Below are positions 1-8,031 of a stretch of 19,312 nucleotides of DNA, one piece after another. The first letter of the stretch is position 1, and each line of letters opens with the position of its first letter. The stretch is from Evernia prunastri (lineage: Eukaryota > Ascomycota > Lecanoromycetes > Lecanorales > Parmeliaceae). The stretch spans positions 440 to 19,751 of the forward strand of contig NKYR01000241.1 of the NCBI GenBank assembly GCA_003184365.1. The letters are read 5' to 3'. The position numbers and the translations under genes were made by a program. The notes beneath the pieces are model-generated. The model did not search any database, had not been told where the DNA came from, and saw only the letters and a program-made list of their open reading frames with translations.

Positions 1-90
1 TTTCTTGTTTCCTCATCTTTCGTCTTGGCCTTTACCTTAGTCCTAGCCATAGAGAATGAGATTCCTCTTATCAAGCCTCGTCCCCTGACA
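1..90 (+). repeat. Left LTR, last 90 bp
   Basis: Identical to 761-850, the end of the complete LTR at 666-850. The beginning of this LTR lies outside the window. Identity over 90 bp with no RIP-type transition suggests a recent insertion, or an element too short for RIP. Confidence 0.7.
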
Positions 91-293
91 CGAAATATCT
101 AATCNTTTGCTCCTCCGTCTCCTCCCCGGAAATCACGTCAAATTTTTTCGTCCCTCGCGTCCGTTCGGTCCTACACTATCGGGCTTCAAGAGGGGGAGGG
201 GGCTTTCTTTTTTGTGGCTGGGGACCAGCCACCTAAAAGGGGGGATACTATGGGGAGTGAGGAGAGTAGCATACCTCCTCCTATACCGAAGGG

Positions 294-413
294 CATGTCG
301 GTATCCATGCTGCGATGAGTATGGTCCCATAGGCATATGCGGTAGCATGCTAGTATGTCGGTATCTATACTACGAAGAGTGTAGCCTACATACGTACATG
401 CGGTAGCCGCAAA
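294..413. repeat. Two tandem copies of a 60-bp unit
   Basis: The unit beginning CATGTCGGTATCCATGCTGC at 294 is followed without a gap by a diverged copy beginning TATGTCGGTATCTATACTAC at 354. Both contain ATGCGGTAG near their ends. The copies differ mainly by transitions. The repeat lies in the interior of the LTR element. I see no coding potential that would explain it. Confidence 0.65.
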
Positions 414-519
414 GGATACTCGTCGGCCATTTGACCAAGACCCTAGATACGTATGTATCTATGGTCTGTGAAAGGGTCGAACCTGACAAGAAATTTTTTT
501 TTGGATTTCTTTCTTCTAG

Positions 520-612
520 CCTTCGCCTTCGCCTTCGCCTTCGCCTTCGCCTTCGCCTTCGTCTTCGCCTCCGCCCTCGCCTTGTCTCCGCCTTCGTCTT
601 TACCTTCGCCTT
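520..612. repeat. CTTCGC hexamer microsatellite
   Basis: About nine perfect or near-perfect copies of CTTCGC run from 520, then decay into a C/T-rich tract. Translations of this stretch give only alternating dipeptide repeats, so I treat the open frames here as artefacts of composition. It lies just upstream of the purine tract of the LTR element. Confidence 0.8.
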
Positions 613-665
613 GTCTACATCCTTTGTCTGCTTCGCAGGAGCTCAGCCTTTGAAGGGGGAGCTAC

Positions 666-850
666 TGTCATGGTGTGGATCTCAGTCTAGTCAGGTTAAT
701 CTATGCGATAGCCGACGATTTAGGCGACAGCCCCTTAAGGGCTGCTCGCATCCCCCGTTCTTTCTTGTTTCCTCATCTTTCGTCTTGGCCTTTACCTTAG
801 TCCTAGCCATAGAGAATGAGATTCCTCTTATCAAGCCTCGTCCCCTGACA
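666..850 (+). repeat. Right LTR, 185 bp, TGTCA...TGACA
   Basis: It begins TGTCATGG directly after the purine tract and ends CCCCTGACA; the terminal 5-mers are inverted copies of each other. A 6-bp stem (CAGCCC/GGGCTG, 728-744, 5-nt loop) lies inside it and could be part of the RNA 3' end. The 5 bases to the right are GCAAC; the matching left target duplication would lie outside the window. Confidence 0.66.
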
Positions 851-946
851 GCAACGTTCAAAACAGCTATTAGGAAACACGTTTATTAATAATAAATTAA
901 AGAATAAATTAGAGAAACGCGCGATAGTGCTTTGAGAAAGATTTAA

Positions 947-1341
947 CTTATATCGTTCAATAAAATTATACGATTACACGCTAGAATTAAACGTGCTAAG
1001 ACGTTATTAATCACAAAAATACGTATCGAAAAGATCGATCTTAAAACCTTTCTATTCGATAGAAGAGTATTTAATATTAATAACGACAAATACGAATATA
1101 AGCGAGCTAGACAAATCGCTCGTTATCTATTACACGAATATAAATTGTATATAAAGTAAAGAAGTAGACTTTAAACGACGAAAAAAAAAGATATAAGAAA
1201 AAGTGATAACTTACGAAGATATGTTGATAATATCTCGCTATATCTTTATAGCGACGAATTTTATATAAAACACTGAACTTATTAAATAATTTCGAGCTCT
1301 CGATGAGAAATAAGAAGAAGAATTCGTAGAGATATAATATC
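947..1341 (+). pseudogene. RIP-mutated LINE ORF2 C-terminus (Tad clade)
   Basis: One frame is open from 947 to a TAA at 1157 and contains an arginine-rich stretch (KIRIEKIDLKTFLFDRRV) followed by YEYKRARQIARYLLHEY. This matches the C-terminal cysteine-histidine motif of Tad-type LINE polyproteins (CxC...H...C) with the Cys codons changed to Tyr, as G-to-A RIP would do. A second block in another frame (1212-1341) reads YEDMLIISRY...FRALDEK with internal stops and resembles the last conserved segment of the same proteins. The frame changes near an A9 run at about 1180-1188. It is dead: stops, a frameshift and lost metal ligands. The intact relative at 10175-10546 has CRCGWRRQDVKHILLFC at the same place. 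Confidence 0.68.
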
Positions 1342-1557
1342 AACAAGTAGAACGCGATCACGATATAAGAATCTCAGCGTAGTAGAATATCTTTTCATAA
1401 GAATACATGCAACGAGACAGCAAGTGAATCCACATCGATTTATATAGTCTCACTTTTGCTAGTGAAGCAATATGATTGACTGAATTGACTGATAGATGGA
1501 TTATGTAATCTCGCATAGTTGGCTTACTAAGGGACTAACTTCAGGGTAGTATGACAT

Positions 1558-1575
1558 AATCAATCAATCAATCAA
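1558..1575 (+). repeat. (AATC)n tract, probable LINE tail
   Basis: Four AATC units plus AA. It matches, in LINE orientation, the tail of the insertion ending at 9918. It lies 138 bp before the start codon of the MetAP2 gene, so if it is a LINE tail, the element forms the distal promoter of that gene. Confidence 0.6.
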
Positions 1576-1712
1576 CCCAGAGGGTGTTAAAATGGCAAAG
1601 TAGATTCTGCCCGTTTTCCTTGAACAAGATGAAATGAGAGCCTAATATTTCTTCCCCTTCAAGGATCTGATAGGGCCGCCGCCTTCGAGTCTTGGTGCTA
1701 ACAATATTCAAG

Positions 1713-3354
1713 ATGGCCGCTCAAACAGCGGATGGAATCCAGAACATCAATCGTGAAAGCACATCAGCATCATGAAATTGTTGACGCTTTAGCTCATATT
1801 CATCTAGTAAATGAATCCGAGAGGAACGGCCATATCAACTCAACTTCTACAAAAGCTGAGAATGACGATTCGGACGAGGACAAAGATGACGGTGGTGGAA
1901 GTATTGATGCAGGAGCTTCTAACGGTGAGCCTGCTCCAGGGGCTTGTTTAGACTCGTAGCTAAGAGTATCCAGCGGCAAAGAAGAAGAAAAAAAAGAAGA
2001 AGCCTAAGAAGAAAAAGTTGGGGGCTACTGGTAACAAAACGCAGACTGCACCTCCAAGGGTCCCCGTCTCGACATTGTTTCCACTCGGTCAGTATCCCGA
2101 AGGAGAAATCGGCGAGTACGCAAACGAAAACAGTTACCGGACAACTAGCGAAGAGAAACGACATCTAGATCGAATGAACAGTGACTTTTTGAATGAATAT
2201 CGGCAAGGTTCGGAGGTACATCGACAAGTCCGACAATGGGCACAAAAGAATATCAAGCCTGGCCAGAGCCTGACCGAAATTGCCGAAGGAATCGAGGATA
2301 GTGTCCGATCGTTGACTGGACACCAAGGCTTGGAGGAAGGTGACAATATTAAGGGTGGAATGGGCTTCCCCACGGGCTTGAGCATCAACCACTGCGCAGC
2401 CCACTACACTCCAAATGCGGGCAATAAGACGATTTTACAACCAGACGACGTGATGAAAGTAGATTTCGGAGCCCACATCAATGGCAGGATTGTAGATAGT
2501 GCATTTACTATGACCTTCAACCCCGTTTACGACAACCTGCTGGCGGCTGTCAAAGATGCCACAAACACAGGTATCAGAGTGAGTCAATTAGGTCAGGCAT
2601 CAATTGAAGGGCAAGAGTTGACACTTCAAAGGAAGCCGGTATCGATGTCCGCGTTGGCGATATCGGCGCCGCGATCCAAGAGACGATGGAGAGTTACGAA
2701 GTCGAAATTAGGGGTCAATCCTTACCGGTCAAGAGTATCCGGAACCTTAATGGCCACGACATCGTTCAGTATAGTATTCATGGGGGTAAGAGCGTACCGA
2801 TCGTGAAAAGCAACGATCAGACGAAGATGGAAGAGGGCGAGATATTTGCAATTGAGACCTTTGGGAGCACAGGGAAGGGCTACGTACGAGACGATGTAAG
2901 ATGCTCGTCCACACATATTACCCAAGACTTACACAAGGCAGATGGAAACATCGCATTACGCCAAAAGAGGGGACGCGCCGAATGTTGCCCTTCGAGTCTC
3001 GTCCGCTCGGAGTCTGCTGAATACCATTACGAAAAACTTTGGGACACTACCCTTCTGCCGGAGATATCTCGATCGCCTTGGCCACGACAAGTATCTGCTT
3101 GGAGTAAGTGTTTCGGTGGTCTTTTTTAAGTAGCTAGAGGACACTAATCCATGTCAGTTAAATAACCTCGTATCGAGCGGTATTGTGGAAGCATACCCGC
3201 CTCTATGTGACGTCAAAGGATCATATACCGCTCAATTTGAACATGTGAGGCACTCCAATGAATCATGCGATTTTGAGTTGTTGCTGATCCCTTTTAGACC
3301 ATACTATTGCGACCCACAGTCAAGGAGGTCGTAAGTCGAGGAGATGACTACTAG
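1713..3354 (+). CDS. Methionine aminopeptidase 2 (MetAP2), 7 exons
   Basis: Cytosolic, ribosome-associated metalloprotease that removes the initiator Met from nascent proteins whose second residue is small. Exons by my splicing: 1713-1752, 1808-1924, 1974-2578, 2632-2895, 2942-3103, 3158-3244, 3298-3354, giving 443 residues. The N-terminus is acidic and then Lys-rich (about residues 53-67), typical of type 2 enzymes. The catalytic domain has His196 (CAAHYTPN), Asp216 (KVDFG), Asp227 (VDSAF), His296 (NGHDI), Glu329 (FAIETFGSTG) and Glu424 (AQFEH). Each is offset by exactly 35 from the human enzyme (H231, D251, D262, H331, E364, E459), and the length is 35 shorter, which supports the splicing. 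It ends SRGDDY like the family. The ATG at 1713 is in CAAGATGGCC and gives the usual MAAQ start. The first intron is the least certain: its acceptor could be 1792 instead of 1807. The gene appears intact. Its 3' end converges on the P1 gene. Confidence 0.95.
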
Positions 3355-3733
3355 CCAAAATATCGGTCGAGAATGCTCGTAGTGGCTGCATTGGAAAGGA
3401 GAATGCGAACTTGGCCTCAATATCAAAAATTCGAAAAGACCAGAAATTTCTTTGTAGCAAGACGAAACAGGCAAGCTGCTAGGAAAGGTACCCATAGATA
3501 GAACGCCACGAATATCTGTCAAATCTGTTTAGAAATTCTTTCATTGTCAACACTAAAGGGTAGTTGTTCCTGGATTTTTTTTCTGGCGGCGCGCCATAGG
3601 ACCGTGCACTCGTATCCATCTTGATTGCTAGAACTCATGTAGTATCATTGACTACGCCACTTATGCATCATTAGATCGCGGCTTAGAATGAAAACCATCC
3701 CTCGAAAATGGAAGCCCGAAGAGAGAACGTAGC
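3355..3733. other. Convergent intergenic region
   Basis: 379 bp between the stop codons of MetAP2 (+) and P1 (-). It must hold both 3' UTRs and cleavage sites. I see no further gene; short open frames here have no recognisable product. A T8 run occurs at about 3573-3580. Confidence 0.6.
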
Positions 3734-4192
3734 TCAGTCGAAGAGACCGAAGCCCATGTCCTCGTCCGATTCCTCCTTCTCCTCTTCTTTCTCTGCCTTC
3801 TTCTCTTCATCTGCAGGGACGTCTGGTGCCGCTCCTCCACCGCTTACGGCTCCGGCAGGCGCGGCGGCAGCTCCTCCCCCTGACCCAACGTTCAGCAGTA
3901 TATCTTTGACATTCTTTCCCTCGAGTGCCTATACCACATGTTAGTCCTGTCGGAAATGTACGTGGCGCTTGTCGTCCGACCGAAGTATGCGCACCTTTGC
4001 AAAAAGAGTGGTCCATATCGGTTCGACCTCCTCGACATTGGCGGCTTTGATAAGAGTTAAAAGTTTGTCGGCCTTTTGTACTTTGGGTCAGTGTTTCCGA
4101 GCACTGCAGCAGTGGGCACTCACAGTGATATCGACCTGGTCATCGGCGAGAATGAGAGCCGCATATGAAGTTGCTTGTTCGGAGAGAGACAT
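3734..4192 (-). CDS. 60S acidic ribosomal protein P1, 3 exons
   Basis: Component of the ribosomal stalk. P1 pairs with P2 on P0 and recruits and stimulates translational GTPases. Read on the - strand, the exons are 4192-4124, 4072-3995 and 3928-3734, giving 113 residues, the usual size. The start MSLSEQATSYAALILADD is the P1 helical dimerisation domain. KLLTLIKAANVEEVEPIWTT follows in exon 2 and ALEGKNVKDILLNVGSGGG opens exon 3. An Ala/Gly/Pro hinge and an acidic Lys/Glu stretch lead to the conserved C-terminal tail EESDEDMGFGLFD. Both introns are phase 0: 4123-4073 (51 nt, branch CTGAC) and 3994-3929 (66 nt, branch ACTAAC). The VEPIWTTLF motif separates P1 from P2. It appears intact, and it shares a divergent promoter with the UPF0662 gene. 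Confidence 0.95.
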
Positions 4193-4508
4193 TGCGAGAT
4201 CGAGTATTTGTGAGGTGGATAGATGGTACAACTAAGTGTTGGTTTACAAGAAGCGATTACCGTGATCACCAAATCGAAATTTTGGTGTGAATGGCCTTCG
4301 CTTACGTATCGGTGTTATCTTAGCGCTGCCATGTCTTGGCGCTCTCCGCCTCCCATTTCCCCATTTCCCCATTCAAGTAGTCTACATGTGGTTTCACTTT
4401 CACAATTGACCATTGACCCCTTAGTGAAGCAAGTTTCCGCCTCACATACTCCATTCCCGATCAGCTTCTTGCAGTAGCAAGGCTCCATGACAGATAGGCT
4501 TACCCAAC
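4193..4508. promoter_or_regulatory. Shared divergent promoter of P1 and the UPF0662 gene
   Basis: 316 bp between the two start codons. The visible structure is a C/T-rich stretch on the + strand with almost three copies of CCATTTCC (4352-4373), read as GGAAATGG toward P1. I do not see a clear TATA box or the known Homol-D or Homol-E ribosomal protein elements. A regulatory role for the octamers is inference. Confidence 0.5.
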
Positions 4509-6202
4509 ATGACCGACTCTCCCGCAGTTCAAGCTCCTCTGGACCCCAAAGAACAACCCATTCTTGATCGTGTGCTCCAGCTTCGAGATGAACTATCATT
4601 GTTGAAGCAAGACAAGTCGACATACATCAAATCTCATGATGTCATTGCCCTCTACGACCAGGTAATCGAGCAGGTCCATTCCCTCAACATTGTACGTGAG
4701 GCGCACGGTAAGCCTCTGGAACAAAACAGAGGTACGTTCTTGCTCTTGATGCGACGTACTTGGCTTACTTGTCGTATGAATAGTCGACAACGTACTTGAA
4801 GATTGCTTTCAATTAATCTCTCTCTTCTTCCTGACCATAGGACGCAACAATGAAGCTCCTGCCGTGTAAGCTTGCCCATATCGGACTCGTACAGTTCACG
4901 CTGACGTTTGCCCCCCAATTACAGATACTCCATGACATCTACCATCAGGGTTTGATTTCTCCTGACAGGACACTTTGTTCTTGCGCTTACTTTGAGTAGC
5001 GTCTTCTAGATCATCTTAAAGAAGCTGCATTCTTTTCCGCGAAGGATCTTGACTCTGCCAGTCATACTCTTGACAAAATGCAAGATACTCTTCAACGAGG
5101 CAAAGAGACTTATTCGCCACACCTTTTGACCTTGCTCGAAAACCGTCTCAATACCTGTCGAAACATTCTTGCTGAATTACAAGCCACATTGGCTGATCTG
5201 TCGCCTGCACTTACACCTGTTCATGAAAGACTGGTCTCTATTTTACGCTCCATCTCGGCGGCGAATACTCGCCAAAAGGTTTGGTTTTTCTCACCACATA
5301 TTAGTTGCAAATAGTTGACCGCAGATCTAGTTTCCAGCAGCAGAAGTCGAGGGGTTCCGAGAACAGTTGAAAGAGATCCGAGGTACCATGGTCGATGGCA
5401 AGTTTCTAGCCGAAGATAGTACTGCGCCAGCCGGACAGGCTATCGTTGCCGAGCTTCTGGATCGTTGCTTTCTTTGGTCAGGCATCGTGCTCACCCGGTG
5501 AGCGTCTCCAGAAGAATTGGGCGAAACATTTAGAGCTAATCTTCAGGCCAGGAAGGGCAAAATAGACGAGCGATTCAAAGCGACATATGACAAATTATAC
5601 GAAATTCGCAACCAGTTAGAAAGACTGTCCCTAACCCAAGCCTGGTCTTTGCGAGAGACCGACCTTTATAATTACCAGCGGCAATTAGATAGGGTTGATG
5701 AATCTCGCATCAACGGGAATTTTGAAGACTCAACTGGATACAAAGCTGATCTCCATGCGCAAAGGGTACGACTGAGCTTCCAATTACCGAACACCTTGAA
5801 TTCTAATACGTGCAGACCCTGCTCTATCTCCTTCGTCGCAGCTATGCGTACATCTACAGTCTTATAATATCCTCGGAACCAGTCTCCGAGGCGCTTCTAC
5901 CGGTTTTCAATCAATTGCAAACCCTTCGTCGATGTTTGGTTGAGGTCAAGCGATCCGGCGGCGTTTCTTCAGCAAGGGAGCTTTACCCGTACAGTATGAA
6001 GGTATTTTTGACCCATGGATGAAGGAAGTCTTGCAGCTAATTCACGTAGTTGAATTCGATCGACAACATGCGCGTTGATGGCAAATTCTTAGTGGGTTCA
6101 GACATACCCGAGGGGCAAGGCAGCGTGAACGCGTTGCTTGCTGAGTGTTTCGACATTGCATATGATTTAAGAGTCCAAGCTGAAGAAAACGACTCAGACT
6201 GA
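4509..6202 (+). CDS. UPF0662/DUF2408 family protein (yeast YPL260W-like), 8 exons
   Basis: Conserved fungal protein of poorly defined biochemical role. The S. cerevisiae homologue is YPL260W, also called Cub1. My exons are 4509-4731, 4784-4865, 4925-4949, 5000-5278, 5331-5497, 5552-5765, 5816-6001 and 6050-6202, giving 442 residues, a normal family length. Diagnostic segments after splicing: REAHGKPLEQNRV, IGRNNEAPAVYSMTSTIRR, FREQLKEIRGTMVDGKF, LERLSLTQAWSLRETDLY, YQRQLDRVDESRINGNF, SSEPVSEALLPVFNQLQTLR, GGVSSARELYPYSMK and SIDNMRVDGKF. The protein looks all-helical; I see no signal peptide or membrane segment. Exon 3 is only 25 nt, and intron 3 has the weak donor GTTTGA. The other introns (48-59 nt) have ordinary signals. 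The start ATG in CCCAACATGACC is the first of the open frame. The gene appears intact. Confidence 0.93.
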
Positions 6203-7277
6203 TTGCAGCGGAAGCTGCGGAAATGACTTATGGGGCAACTTTTGTGCTCTTCAGCGCGGCGTTAATGTGAGCCGAGGAATAGTGCTTGAAAACAGGGTTT
6301 GGGCTCTCGAGGTAATGTAGCACGTATTCTCTACTCGGCTTGCAATAAAGCAGATGTATCTAATTACAACAGCCTGCTTCCTGCCATTGCCGCTCGGCTC
6401 CACAAGCAAGTACACTCCGTTGTCGGTGCCCCATTCCGACAAGATCTATCCGGGGCACGTCCCGGCTGCTTCTTGGATAGTCCCTAGTACAACCTTCTTG
6501 CGTCTCTAGCTGAAGAATAATAGTCAAAGATAGAGACTCCGCGTGCTTTTGCTTTTCTCCAGACCTTGCCCGAGCCGAAATGCCACCCCTCGTATGTTAC
6601 TGACAAGCGTTATCAATTCGGTTCAAAAGGCCTGTGCCGTCTCCGTCGCCATGGTCACGAGGCACATCTGTCCGATGAAGCGCCGAGAGAGGTGCAAACA
6701 TACTGATTGTTCCGATAGTATCACACGTCTTATGTATAACACGCAAATCACGAGGAAGCCACTTTGTACCCGCCCAATAAAGGCTTCCGTGACACAGATT
6801 CAAGATTCGATTCGTTGAAAATGAAGAGCCCACAAGGACTGGCATTCAATTCCTGCTTGCTGGTCTAGATTACCATCCAACAGACCGACCGTGGCCAAGT
6901 ACATACGGAAGCCCGTACTCTTGGGATTTAATTGAAAGCTTACTCCTCGACATCTCTATGTTCAAGCTTATCGAGCTTCTCCTACATAATCCATGCCTTT
7001 TGCCGCGGGAAAGGGAGGCCTTTAACGGACATTACTAGACGAGAAAATGCACAGTTACGTGTATCAGCTACGTGGCGTATGTCTTAGGAGGGTACAGCAG
7101 TGATGATGGAGAATGCATGGTAAATCTAGCTATGGGGCCATCAGCCATGAGATGGCTGGTTGGGAGAAGAAGTGGCTAGCCACATGAATGCCACCATGGA
7201 CAACAATAATGGAATATGCATAGAAGGCACAACATCGGCAAATCTGAAAAGTGTATCCTGAAATCGGATTTGCTCAT
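6203..7277. other. Intergenic region with no supportable gene
   Basis: About 1.07 kb of ordinary base composition. AATAAA at 6344-6349 could be the poly(A) signal of the UPF0662 gene. The open frames here (up to 91 codons) have no recognisable motif. I could not build a spliced gene across them. A 7-bp perfect hairpin (CAGCCAT-GAG-ATGGCTG) lies at 7142-7158. Confidence 0.55.
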
Positions 7278-7515
7278 GCTGCTCATCCTACGCATAGCCT
7301 GCGCATTGGTTGTCGCATATATTTCAGACACATTGACCCCGCAAGTCAGGGGCTCGGTTACACAAAAGCCGCCCTACCATAAATACGCGCTCTGCCATAG
7401 ATTCAATCCATCCTTCTTACACATCACTATCCTTTCCAAATCGCTGGGTGTTGCAATATTGGTAAGCAGAGTTACTCATTTTACGCATAGCCGGCTATGC
7501 GCAGAGTGAGCAACT
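7278..7515. repeat. Possible MITE: about 24-bp inverted repeats flanking about 190 bp
   Basis: The sequence TGCTCATCCTACGCATAGCC near 7280-7299 reappears inverted at about 7491-7513 (GGCTATGCGCAGAGTGAGCA) with few mismatches and one indel. The inside has a CCCC...GGGG stem (about 7337-7352) and a TATA-like CATAAATAC (7378-7386), but no gene. I could not define a target-site duplication, so the MITE label is tentative. It could instead be the edge of a larger decayed repeat. Confidence 0.4.
7484..7501. repeat. Perfect 18-bp palindrome CGCATAGCCGGCTATGCG
   Basis: Self-complementary over all 18 bases. The flanks remain imperfectly complementary for about 13 more bases each side (GTTACTCATTTTA against CAGAGTGAGCAAC), with only transition-type mismatches. 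A decayed copy, TACGTATAGTCTGCTATG, lies at 7562-7579. Another half-copy is at 7290-7304. Confidence 0.75.
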
Positions 7516-7528
7516 TCACATAAAAATA

Positions 7529-7576
7529 AGTAGACTATGGGTAGAATAAGTAACTTAGCTCTACGTATAGTCTGCT
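7529..7576. repeat. Imperfect inverted repeat, 16-bp arms
   Basis: AGTAGACTATGGGTAG (7529-7544) is complementary at 13 of 16 positions to CTACGTATAGTCTGCT (7561-7576). The right arm is also the decayed copy of the 7484-7501 palindrome, so these structures belong to one family. Confidence 0.5.
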
Positions 7577-7835
7577 ATGAGTAACTTCATCAAGAAATAA
7601 GCAGTATAAGCATTAATACGTGACTTTTTATTTTAAACGCTAAAAACCCCCCTTTTTTTTTTCTTAAAGAATCTACGTAACGATGATAAGATTCTACGAT
7701 AACGACTATTTACGCTTATAAAAAACTAATATTAATATAAGTTTTAATCAAATATTTCACGAGAGTAGATAGTTAATGTAGTAAATATAGGCTTAAGTTG
7801 ATGGTGTGTAATAAAGATGAATTTTTGCTATTAAA

Positions 7836-8031
7836 ATACTAACGTCAATGATTAGGTTTCGAAAATGACTGAATTTCGAGAAATCTTAGTAAGCACACTA
7901 AAAATTTAGAAGTCTAGCTATGTTAGAATAGATTTTTAAGCGAAATTATAGCTAGACTATCGCATTTTGACTGTGCTTACTAAGGATTCTCGAAATTCAG
8001 TTATTCTCGAAATTTAATTATTAACGTTACT
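7836..8031. mobile_element. 196-bp near-palindromic element (foldback MITE)
   Basis: The left arm (about 7836-7921) and right arm (about 7948-8031) are inverted copies around a loop of about 26 nt. Examples: CTGAATTTCGAGAA (7869-7882) pairs with TTCTCGAAATTCAG (7987-8000), CTTAGTAAGCACA with TGTGCTTACTAAG, and GTCTAGCTAT with ATAGCTAGAC. The outer parts (TAACGTCAATGATTAG against TAATTATTAACGTTA) differ mainly by transitions, so the arms were once more alike. There is no coding capacity. Because the pairing fades gradually at the edges, a target duplication cannot be fixed. Confidence 0.65.

Larger units (their letters stand above)
1..850 (+). mobile_element. Non-autonomous LTR retroelement, 5' end cut by the window edge
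   Basis: Bases 1-90 and 761-850 are identical, and both end in TGACA. The right copy can be extended left to 666, where it starts TGTCA, so it has the TG...CA ends and short inverted termini of an LTR. A purine tract (GAAGGGGGAG, 652-661) lies just before it, as a polypurine tract should. The interior between the LTRs is only about 575 bp and has no gag or pol coding, so this would be a TRIM-like or internally deleted element that depends on a relative. Orientation is + from the purine tract. I do not see a clear primer-binding site after base 90. The single N at 105 leaves open whether the left LTR is truly joined to the interior. An alternative reading is a tandem duplication with a 760-bp period, which the LTR-like ends argue against. 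Confidence 0.68.
851..1575 (+). mobile_element. Relic of a Tad-type LINE, RIP-mutated
   Basis: The part from about 880 to 1375 is AT-rich with the TpA excess of RIP and encodes, with stops, the C-terminal end of a LINE ORF2 (see the pseudogene entry). Downstream, 1376-1557 is of ordinary composition, and at 1558-1575 comes (AATC)4AA. A LINE fragment at 9918-10548 in this window ends in the same tetranucleotide tail, so I infer that 1575 is the 3' end of this relic. The 5' limit is uncertain: it abuts the LTR element at 850. The 3' UTR assignment for 1376-1557 is inference only; that stretch could instead be native promoter of the next gene. Confidence 0.5.

Noticed and set aside
107..889. Open frames on both strands in the first 0.9 kb (99, 152, 66 and 71 codons)
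   Set aside because: They run through a microsatellite, the LTR and a tandem repeat. The translations are low-complexity (alternating RL or AF), with no recognisable domain.
1107..1361. 84-codon open frame on the - strand
   Set aside because: It is antisense to the RIP-mutated LINE coding region, and its composition (Phe, Tyr, Leu, Ile) is what AT-rich DNA gives by chance.
1713..1775. Apparent early stop in MetAP2, suggesting a pseudogene
   Set aside because: The frame from the ATG reaches TGA after 20 codons, but a 55-nt intron (1753-1807) removes it. The rest of the gene splices into a protein with every metal ligand at a constant offset from the human enzyme.
3708..3944. 78-codon Ser/Ala/Pro-rich open frame on the + strand
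   Set aside because: It is the antisense of the P1 C-terminus; the - strand reading ends in the diagnostic EESDEDMGFGLFD.
6251..6845. Several open frames of 62-91 codons on both strands after the UPF0662 gene
   Set aside because: They have no motif, no plausible splice extension and overlap each other on both strands.
7216..7509. 97-codon open frame
   Set aside because: It spans the inverted-repeat structure and ends inside the palindrome, with no recognisable domain.
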